Assembly: GCA_902490245.1 (NCBI GenBank) | Contig: CABUDB010000029.1 | Span: 1 to 11,354 of the forward strand | Reading direction: 5' to 3' | DNA from: an uncultured Collinsella sp. | GTDB taxonomy: Bacteria; Actinomycetota; Coriobacteriia; Coriobacteriales; Coriobacteriaceae | Length of the DNA stretch: 11,354 nt | In this document: positions 6,241-11,354 of the stretch, in pieces | How positions within the stretch are numbered: the stretch's first letter is position 1 | Layout of the letters: each line of letters starts with the position of its first letter | Program-made: the position numbers and the translations under genes | Notes under the pieces: model-generated | What the model was told of the DNA's origin: nothing | Database searches by the model: none | The model's input: only the letters and a program-made list of their open reading frames with translations

Positions 6241-6285
6241 CGCCGGGCGCTCATGGACGGTTTATAAGTCCATGAGCGCCCGGCG
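6241..6285 (-). terminator. Strong hairpin terminator after map
   Basis: CGCCGGGCGCTCATGGAC (6241-6258) pairs perfectly over 18 bp with 6268-6285 around a 9-nt loop. It begins 9 nt after the stop codon of the methionine aminopeptidase. On the minus strand a T-rich stretch (CTTTATTT) follows, as expected for an intrinsic terminator. Confidence 0.88.
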
Positions 6286-6294
6286 TCCGTGCGG

Positions 6295-7182
6295 CTACCA
6301 GCTCAGCAGCTCGTAGCCGTCCTCGGTCACTACGAGCTGTACCTCGCACTGGGCCGAATCGCTGCCGTCCTTGGTGCGCACGCACCAACCGTCACCCTTG
6401 CTAATCTTGATGTCGGGCGCTCCGGCATTGACCATGGGCTCGATGGTAAAGACCATGCCCGGAGCCATGATGGTGTCCACATCGGGCGCCTCGGTGGTAA
6501 AGCCTACAAACGGGTCCTCGTGGAACTCCTTGCCAATGCCGTGTCCGCCGTACTCGCGCACCACGCTAAAACCGGCGTCCTCGACCGTCTTTTGCACGGC
6601 CTCGGCCATCACGGACAGCGGTAGCCATGGCTTGACGGCGGCTAGACCCGCTTCCACGCTGGCGCGAGTGACGTCGACCAGACGCTGGCGCTCGGCAGAG
6701 ACCTTGCCGATGCAGAACATGCGGCTCGAATCGCTAAAGTAGCCGTCCAAGATCGTGGAACAATCGACGTTGATGATGTCGCCCTCGTGCAGCACGTCCG
6801 TATCGCAGGGGATGCCGTGACAGACCACGTCGTTGATCGAGGTGCACACGCTCTTGGGGTAGCCCTCATAGTTGAGGTCAGCCGGCGTGCCATCGTGTTC
6901 GATGGTGTAGTCGTAGATCATCTGGTCGATCTGGTTGGTGGTCATGCCCGCGGCGATGTGCTCGCCTACGTAGTCGAGCACGCCCACGTTGATGGCGGCC
7001 GAGCGCTTGATGCCCTCGATGTCGGCGGGTGTCTTGTAGAGCGTGCGGGGCAGAACCTCCCAGCCCTCTTCCCACAAGCGCTCGAGGCGCTCATCAAAGG
7101 CGCTATGGCATTTCTTATATTTTTTGCCGCTGCCGCACCAGCAGGCGTCGTTGCGGCCGGGCACGGGTCCATTGTCAAACAT
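6295..7182 (-). CDS. map: Type I methionine aminopeptidase with N-terminal SEC-C zinc motif
   Basis: 295 aa. It removes the initiator Met from new proteins. Residues 14-26 form a SEC-C motif (C14-x-C16-x8-C25-H26), a zinc-binding ribosome-associated tag also found at the C-terminus of SecA; here it replaces the extra N-terminal segment of longer MetAPs. The pita-bread catalytic domain has every ligand: substrate His H122 (CHGIP), D140 and D151 (spaced 11 as in E. coli D97/D108), H214 (GHGIG), E248 (FTIEPM) and E280 (CEVQLVV). AAAGGAAG lies 6 nt before the ATG. The gene has its own good -10 box upstream and a strong hairpin terminator downstream, so it is probably transcribed alone. Length fits the SEC-C-bearing MetAPs seen in Firmicutes and Actinobacteria. 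Confidence 0.95.
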   Translation of the reverse strand: MFDNGPVPGRNDACWCGSGKKYKKCHSAFDERLERLWEEGWEVLPRTLYKTPADIEGIKRSAAINVGVLDYVGEHIAAGMTTNQIDQMIYDYTIEHDGTPADLNYEGYPKSVCTSINDVVCHGIPCDTDVLHEGDIINVDCSTILDGYFSDSSRMFCIGKVSAERQRLVDVTRASVEAGLAAVKPWLPLSVMAEAVQKTVEDAGFSVVREYGGHGIGKEFHEDPFVGFTTEAPDVDTIMAPGMVFTIEPMVNAGAPDIKISKGDGWCVRTKDGSDSAQCEVQLVVTEDGYELLSW

Positions 7183-7207
7183 GGCTAACTTCCTTTCATT
7201 CGCAGCT

Positions 7208-7213
7208 AGTATA
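7208..7213 (-). promoter_or_regulatory. Predicted -10 box for map
   Basis: TATACT on the minus strand (one mismatch to TATAAT) lies 26 nt upstream of the map start, leaving room for a short leader with the AAAGGAAG site. No clear -35 is seen at 16-18 bp. Confidence 0.5.
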
Positions 7214-7274
7214 GCCCACCCGCAGACCAGCTCATTTGGGATGGGGCTAATTTAGCTGCTGGCGGGCGGCCGCG

Positions 7275-8051
7275 CTAGTAGCTCACCTGGCAGGGAATAC
7301 CGAGGGCGCGCACGCGCGCGGCAATGGCGTCGAGCACCTCGGGCGCTGCTTTGGCAAGGCCGGCGACTGGTGTCTCGCGCGCGACCGTGTAGATGGTCGC
7401 CTCCTGCGGACGAATGCGCTCAAGCGCCGCGAGCCAGGGGGCAACATACTCCTCGCCGGTATTGTCGATGAGCTTGCCCTGATACTCGCCGGTCAAAAAG
7501 ATCGTCTGGATAATAACGTGACCGTCAAAGCTTGCGAACGTCTCGATCTGGTGTTCGACGTTGTAGGGGCCAACAGGCTGGTCGAGCAGCTGGATAAACG
7601 CCGGGTCGACGGTATCGAGCTTAAGAATGTTGTCGTCGACCATCATGAGCGCGTCGTGCACCTCGGGGCGGTCGGCGCGTGTGCCGTTGGAGAGCACGGC
7701 GATCTTGGAGTTTGGGGCAAGCTCGTCGCGCAGTGCGACGGCGCCGGCGATGGCCCGTGGAAACTCCGGTGCGGCGGTGGGCTCGCCGTTGCCTGCGAAG
7801 GTGATTACATCGGGGAGCTCGCCCTCGGCTGCCATCTCGCGCAGCTTTGCCTCGAGCGCTTCGAGTACCACGGCAGCCGTGTTATACGGCTCATGGCAGG
7901 GGCGCTCGGCGTTGAGGCCGTTCTCGCAGTAGATGCAGTCGAACGTGCAGATTTTGCCGCTGGCCGGCATCATGTTGACGCCGAGCGAGAGACCAAGGCG
8001 ACGGCTGCGAACGGGCCCAAAGATGGGGCTGGCATTCAAAAACGTAGACAT
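7275..8051 (-). CDS. Radical SAM protein of the COG0731 (TYW1-related Fe-S oxidoreductase) type
   Basis: 258 aa from the ATG at 8051. An in-frame ATG two codons upstream (8057) is only 3 nt from the GAGGAG site at 8061-8066, while 8051 is 9 nt away, so the second is preferred. The frame runs open to 8645, but that stretch is antisense to the neighbouring hydrolase. The opening IFGPVRSRRLGLSLG (10-24) is the hallmark of this group. CTFDCIYC (35-42) supplies the C-x3-C-x2-C cluster for the 4Fe-4S centre that cleaves S-adenosylmethionine. FAGNGEPT (85-92) is the expected GE motif for SAM binding, and VLSNGT (119-124) is another conserved strand. No auxiliary Fe-S domain is apparent, and the substrate of this bacterial group is unknown. 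It may share read-through with map, 92 nt downstream on the same strand, but map has its own -10 box. Confidence 0.88.
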   Translation of the reverse strand: MSTFLNASPIFGPVRSRRLGLSLGVNMMPASGKICTFDCIYCENGLNAERPCHEPYNTAAVVLEALEAKLREMAAEGELPDVITFAGNGEPTAAPEFPRAIAGAVALRDELAPNSKIAVLSNGTRADRPEVHDALMMVDDNILKLDTVDPAFIQLLDQPVGPYNVEHQIETFASFDGHVIIQTIFLTGEYQGKLIDNTGEEYVAPWLAALERIRPQEATIYTVARETPVAGLAKAAPEVLDAIAARVRALGIPCQVSY

Positions 8052-8187
8052 AGGCATATGCTCCTCAAGACAATTGTGCCTAAGCATAGCATCGGCTCCA
8101 AAGCAAGGTGTGGGCTCTTGCTTTACAAGTTTCGTTTTTTCACGTCGCTCATGATGCCGTGCCATGAAAAGCCTCGGGTCGGGTAAA

Positions 8188-8202
8188 GTTAATCTGTTAA
8201 CA
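8188..8202. promoter_or_regulatory. GTTAA-TCTG-TTAAC palindrome upstream of the alpha/beta hydrolase
   Basis: A perfect 5-bp inverted repeat with a 4-nt spacer (8188-8201), whose right half forms TGTTAACA (8195-8202). The same 8-bp palindrome recurs at 9121-9128, upstream of the signalling gene. It lies 75 bp before the hydrolase start in the divergent region 8052-8276, so it may serve either gene. Nothing else in that 225-nt region is convincing. Confidence 0.35.
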
Positions 8203-8276
8203 AGGTGTAAAGCAATGCGGGTCCATCCAACCGTGCTGACGTGCAACTGGATGAGCATTGATGATGGGGGCACAAC

Positions 8277-9074
8277 ATGGATTTTACGGTCGAGAATGCG
8301 GGCACCACGATTGCCTGTCGCGAATATGCCGACCCGGATGTGTCGCCTGATGCTCCTGCCTTGGTGTGCGTGCACGGCGCTTGTGTCGACGGCACATTTT
8401 TCGACGGCATCGCTTGTGAGCTCAGTCGCAACTACCGCGTAATTGCCTACGACCGCCGCGGCTGTGGTGGCAGCAGCGATGCGGCAGACGGCAGCTATGA
8501 TCTTGCCGCTCAGGCCGCCGATCTGCAAGCCGTGATCGAACACGTTGGCGCTCCGACAAATGTGCTTGCGCACAGCGCCGGTACGTTGGTGGCGCTGGAG
8601 CTTCTTCGTACCGAACCCCATCTCGTCGCCCGTGCGATTCTGCATGAGCCGGCTGTGTCGGCCGAAGGCGTCGGCATGGGCGCAGCCCCGGTTTTGCTCG
8701 ATATGATTGCGGCTGGAAAGGTTTCAAGGGCGCTCCGGCTTTTCTTGGGAGCCCTCGGCGACTTGGACCCCGAGGCTCCTGGAACGACCGAAGCGGAAGC
8801 CAAACATGCCCTGCGCAATGGTCGTTGCTTCATGGCCAATGAATACGGGATTACTATGACCTGCGTTCCCGATTGGGATAGCGTTCGCGCGTCAAAAACG
8901 GTGGCCGCCGTGCTCCTGGGCGAGCTCTCGATTGGCACGCCCCGCGAGGCTGGCACGCGAGCGGCTGCCGAATATCTCGATTGCCCCCTCGTGACAATCC
9001 CGGGCGCGCACAACGGCCTGCGCGATCGCCCGGCAGCGGCTGCCCAGACTGTCCGTAGCATCCTGGAGCTCTAG
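8277..9074 (+). CDS. Alpha/beta-fold hydrolase
   Basis: 265 aa, complete, with GGGGG 6 nt before the ATG. The order of motifs is that of small cytoplasmic alpha/beta hydrolases: an oxyanion-hole HG in LVCVHGACVDG (29-39), YDRRGCGGS (58-66), a nucleophile elbow LAHSAG with S100 (an A-x-S-x-G variant of G-x-S-x-G), a conserved HEP after the next strand (123-125), and a catalytic His at PGAHNG (H245). The third triad member is probably E216 in LLGELS, near the end of strand 7. A helical cap appears to lie around residues 135-205. No signal peptide is seen. The substrate is unknown; esterase, lactonase and other ester- or amide-cleaving roles are all possible. It is divergent from the radical SAM gene and separated by 211 nt from the signalling gene, so it seems to stand alone. 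Confidence 0.85.
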   Translation: MDFTVENAGTTIACREYADPDVSPDAPALVCVHGACVDGTFFDGIACELSRNYRVIAYDRRGCGGSSDAADGSYDLAAQAADLQAVIEHVGAPTNVLAHSAGTLVALELLRTEPHLVARAILHEPAVSAEGVGMGAAPVLLDMIAAGKVSRALRLFLGALGDLDPEAPGTTEAEAKHALRNGRCFMANEYGITMTCVPDWDSVRASKTVAAVLLGELSIGTPREAGTRAAAEYLDCPLVTIPGAHNGLRDRPAAAAQTVRSILEL

Positions 9075-9120
9075 CAGCCGTAAAAATCAAAACAGTCTTC
9101 ACTCGCAAACGTTTCGGCCG

Positions 9121-9240
9121 TGTTAACAAATGTGCTCAAAACCTCACGTCTGCGGCTTCAATCGCGCCGCCTGCCAACTCATAAAAATGTAACAGCATTC
9201 ACGTGCTTGCCTGCATCGGCAAGGTGTTACCCTTGTAACA
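9121..9240. promoter_or_regulatory. Cluster of TGTTAACA/TGTAACA motifs upstream of the c-di-GMP signalling gene
   Basis: TGTTAACA at 9121-9128, TGTAACA at 9188-9194, and a perfect inverted repeat TGTTAC-CCTT-GTAACA at 9225-9240 lie in the 211-nt gap before the start at 9286. The inverted repeat overlaps the predicted -35 box, the usual place for a repressor operator. The binding protein is unknown. Confidence 0.4.
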
Positions 9241-9261
9241 TTTGGAACCCACCGCTACCAT
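9233..9261 (+). promoter_or_regulatory. Predicted promoter of the c-di-GMP signalling gene
   Basis: TTGTAA (9233-9238) and TACCAT (9256-9261), spaced 17 bp, each match four of six sigma-70 consensus bases. The transcript would start near 9268, just ahead of the AAAGGG ribosome binding site. The -35 box falls inside the inverted repeat at 9225-9240. Confidence 0.45.
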
Positions 9262-9285
9262 GCGAAACTATCGAAAGGGCCCCAT

Positions 9286-11166
9286 ATGCTCAATAATCAC
9301 GAGGTCAATCTAACCGACGAGGAGGCTGCCGCCGAGGTCGCCCGTGTCGCGAAGACCTACCCCGTGGTGCGTTTGCTGTCGGCCGATCAGATTAAGAGTG
9401 AGCCTAACTGCCTGCTCGCCGGTGATCGGTGTCCTTGTCTGCGTCAGTCAAGTCTTGAGGCTTTGGCAGACTCCGATGAGGTGTCGGAGCAACTGCTCAA
9501 TGATGGCACTGAGTACCGCGCCCGTCTACGCCCTTTGAAGGTCGAGGGCGAGCCTCACGTCTTGCTGATGGTGCGTCCGATCGATGAGCAAGAGGCCGCA
9601 GAAGAGGACCTTGTCTACACCGACGTGCTGACGAATGTGCGCAATCGCCGATATTACGAGGAAAAGCTCCGTAGCACCCGCGTGAATGCCGGCGTTGCGG
9701 TGATCGACCTTGATGATTTTAGGGTCTTCAACGATACGTGTGGCCGTCATGCCGGCGACCTTGCGCTCGGTGCTGTGGCGACAGCCATGCGCAGCGGAAT
9801 CCGTTCGACTGACGAGCTTGTGCGCTATGGCTGCGACAAGTTTGTGGTTGTCATGCCCAATATTCCCTCCGATGACTTCACCCGTCGCCTGCATCAGGTG
9901 TCCGATGCCGTTCGTTCCACGATTATTCCGGGCCATGAGTACGTGAGCTTGACGGCATGTGTTGGTGGCGTTCGCATTCATGGCGAGACGGTCGATGAGG
10001 GCGTTGGCCGCGCTGCCCAGTTACTGAGCCGCGCTAAGGCAAAAGCCGGTACGGTCGTGACCGATGCCGATTCCATCGAGGCCTTCCAAAGCGAAAAGCC
10101 TTTGGTGCTTATTGTCGATGACTCCGAGATGAACCGAGTCATTCTCAACGAGATGCTCAAGGACGAGTATTGTATCCTCGAGGCCGATAACGGTCGTGCG
10201 GCGCTCGACATGGTCGACCGCTATGGCGATGAGTTGTCGCTCGTGCTGCTGGACATTATCATGCCGGGCATAAGTGGCTTTGAGGTACTGGCCGATCTGT
10301 CGCGCCGATCGGGTATCGACAATCTGCCTGTCATCATGATCTCGAGCGAAGATTCCGATGATATGGTTCTGCGCGCGTACGAGCTGGGCGCCTCGGACTA
10401 TATCAACCGCCCGTTTGACTCCCGTGTCGTGCGCCGCCGTGTAAGCAACACCATCCGCCTATACGCCAAACAGCGCCGCCTGACGAACCTGCTGTCCCAG
10501 CAGTACAACGAGCGCGTCAAGAACAGTCGCATGCTCATCGACATCATGGCCGGCGTCATGGAGCTTCGCAACGGCGAGAGCGGCAGACACGTTACGAACA
10601 TCGAGAAGCTGACCGAGCTGCTGCTTGGCTGTCTGGTCCAGCGTAGCGGCACGGTCTCCCTCGACAATGAGGAACGCTCTACGATCGCCCTGGCTTCGGC
10701 GCTGCACGATATCGGCAAGATGTCGATTGACGATGCGATCCTCAACAAGCCCGGGCGCCTTACGCCCGAGGAGTTCGAGATCATGAAGACGCATACCACG
10801 ATCGGCGCCGATATGCTGCTTAAGCTGGGTAGCCATCACGCCGGCAATGCGCTTATGGAATATGCGTACCAGATTGCGCGTTGGCATCACGAGCGCTGGG
10901 ACGGCAAGGGTTATCCCGATGGCCTCAAGGGCGACGATATCCCCATCGCCGCGCAGGTGGTTTCGGTGGCTGACGTGTACGATGCTCTGACGAGTGTGCG
11001 TGTGTACAAGGACGCTATCCCGCACAAGGAGGCGATCCAGATGATCCTGGACGGTAAGTGCGGCACCTTTAACCCGCTGCTGCTCGATTGCCTGCTCGAG
11101 GTGCAAGACCAAATTGCCGAGACGTTGGCACGCCCCGCCGACGTCGTTGCGTTTCCCACGATTTAG
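9286..11166 (+). CDS. Multidomain c-di-GMP phosphodiesterase: PAS-like/Cys region, degenerate GGDEF, receiver, HD-GYP
   Basis: 626 aa, complete; AAAGGG lies 7 nt before the ATG. Residues about 25-100 resemble a PAS-like sensor with a Cys cluster (C42, C49, C51). Residues about 108-262 are a GGDEF domain (DVLTNVRNRR, 113-122) whose active site is broken: GGDEF reads GCDKF (182-186). The inhibitory I-site RxxD (R173-S-T-D176), five residues ahead as in active cyclases, is kept. That predicts a c-di-GMP-binding, non-synthesising domain. Residues 272-390 are a receiver (D278/D279, phospho-acceptor D323, S353), but the conserved Lys of KPF is Arg (R375). Residues about 410-615 are an HD-GYP phosphodiesterase with intact metal motifs: ESGRH (431-435), HDIGK (474-478), H503, HH (534-535), GYP (542-544) and D563. 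It should hydrolyse c-di-GMP in the cytosol, gated by phosphorylation and c-di-GMP. No membrane segment is seen. An Hpt-like gene follows 23 nt later, suggesting an operon. Confidence 0.92.
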   Translation: MLNNHEVNLTDEEAAAEVARVAKTYPVVRLLSADQIKSEPNCLLAGDRCPCLRQSSLEALADSDEVSEQLLNDGTEYRARLRPLKVEGEPHVLLMVRPIDEQEAAEEDLVYTDVLTNVRNRRYYEEKLRSTRVNAGVAVIDLDDFRVFNDTCGRHAGDLALGAVATAMRSGIRSTDELVRYGCDKFVVVMPNIPSDDFTRRLHQVSDAVRSTIIPGHEYVSLTACVGGVRIHGETVDEGVGRAAQLLSRAKAKAGTVVTDADSIEAFQSEKPLVLIVDDSEMNRVILNEMLKDEYCILEADNGRAALDMVDRYGDELSLVLLDIIMPGISGFEVLADLSRRSGIDNLPVIMISSEDSDDMVLRAYELGASDYINRPFDSRVVRRRVSNTIRLYAKQRRLTNLLSQQYNERVKNSRMLIDIMAGVMELRNGESGRHVTNIEKLTELLLGCLVQRSGTVSLDNEERSTIALASALHDIGKMSIDDAILNKPGRLTPEEFEIMKTHTTIGADMLLKLGSHHAGNALMEYAYQIARWHHERWDGKGYPDGLKGDDIPIAAQVVSVADVYDALTSVRVYKDAIPHKEAIQMILDGKCGTFNPLLLDCLLEVQDQIAETLARPADVVAFPTI

Positions 11167-11189
11167 TTTGACCAAAGGAGTTTTAATCC

Positions 11190-11354
11190 ATGATTTCCAT
11201 GCGTGAGGCGTATGAGAAGATCGGTGCCAATTATGATGACGCTTGCGCTCGGCTGATGGGCGAGGAAATGCTTGCCCGCTTTGCCCTCAAGTTTTTGGAT
11301 GAAGAGAGCATGGGCAAGATAGAGGAAGACATGGCAGAAGGAGACGCCGAAGGT
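11190..11354 (+). CDS. Hpt-like phosphotransfer protein (3' end beyond window)
   Basis: The first 55 residues are present. The ATG at 11190 has AAAGGAG 9 nt upstream. The N-terminus (MISMREAYEKIGANYDDACARL, followed by LARFALKFLDEE) resembles small Hpt-domain proteins, whose first helices read much like this before the phospho-acceptor His in an AHTLKG-type motif. That motif would lie just past the right edge, so the His cannot be checked. Hpt proteins carry phosphate between a histidine kinase and a receiver domain. Its place 23 nt behind a receiver-bearing HD-GYP gene makes that receiver an obvious partner. The function is inferred from the N-terminal pattern and neighbourhood. Confidence 0.65.
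   Translation, partial: MISMREAYEKIGANYDDACARLMGEEMLARFALKFLDEESMGKIEEDMAEGDAEG

Noticed and set aside
7266..7273. GCGGCCGC palindrome after the radical SAM gene as a terminator
   Set aside because: The 8-bp palindrome has no loop and no T-tract; it is likely a chance GC-rich site.
8052..8645. N-terminal extension of the radical SAM frame to 8645
   Set aside because: It is antisense to the alpha/beta hydrolase and unlike the family, whose members start right before IFGPVxSRR; a good ribosome binding site precedes 8051.
10459..11175. Minus-strand open frame opposite the HD-GYP region (238 codons)
   Set aside because: The plus strand encodes an intact HD-GYP domain here; the antisense frame shows no known motif.

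Overview
The window is GC-rich, gene-dense bacterial chromosome. Gene content and style suggest a gut actinobacterium of the Coriobacteriia, most like Collinsella. The pointers are an XRE regulator with a GEEVHVG-type tail, an M18 aminopeptidase, a SEC-C-tagged methionine aminopeptidase, a choloylglycine-hydrolase-like linear amide hydrolase, and small palindromic repeats between genes. This taxonomic call is inference; no rRNA or other marker is present. I see no tRNA, CRISPR array, transposase gene or phage gene.

Layout, left to right. (1) 1-725, minus: an XRE-family regulator cut by the left edge, with a short repeat pair (ACCGGTAGC, 53 bp apart) upstream. (2) 943-1127: a 185-nt nested inverted repeat that runs into the last codons of the next gene. 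(3) 1119-2198, minus: a 6-phosphofructokinase with mixed ATP-type/PPi-type signature residues. (4) 2339-3424, minus: an N-terminally anchored Ntn-type linear amide hydrolase. (5) 3586-4971, plus, divergent from the previous gene: an M18 aminopeptidase. (6) 4972-5223: a convergent intergenic region with a strong bidirectional terminator. (7) 5224-6159, minus: a D-2-hydroxyacid dehydrogenase, bracketed by two same-orientation copies of a palindromic repeat (4970-5009 and 6179-6213). (8) 6295-7182, minus: a type I methionine aminopeptidase with its own terminator and a good -10 box. (9) 7275-8051, minus: a radical SAM protein. (10) 8277-9074, plus: an alpha/beta hydrolase. (11) 9286-11166, plus: a four-part c-di-GMP signalling protein (PAS-like/Cys region, degenerate GGDEF with an intact RxxD I-site, receiver, HD-GYP). 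23 nt downstream begins (12) an Hpt-like phosphotransfer gene cut by the right edge.

Most of the window is unlinked housekeeping and metabolism: glycolysis, peptide turnover, N-terminal Met removal and 2-ketoacid reduction. The most cohesive unit is 9286-11354. There, an HD-GYP phosphodiesterase probably receives two inputs, phosphate on its receiver domain (possibly exchanged with the adjacent Hpt protein) and c-di-GMP on the I-site of its inactive GGDEF domain. A TGTTAC-CCTT-GTAACA inverted repeat overlaps its predicted -35 box. Several intergenic regions hold unexplained palindromes, and these are the main structures that gene calls do not account for.
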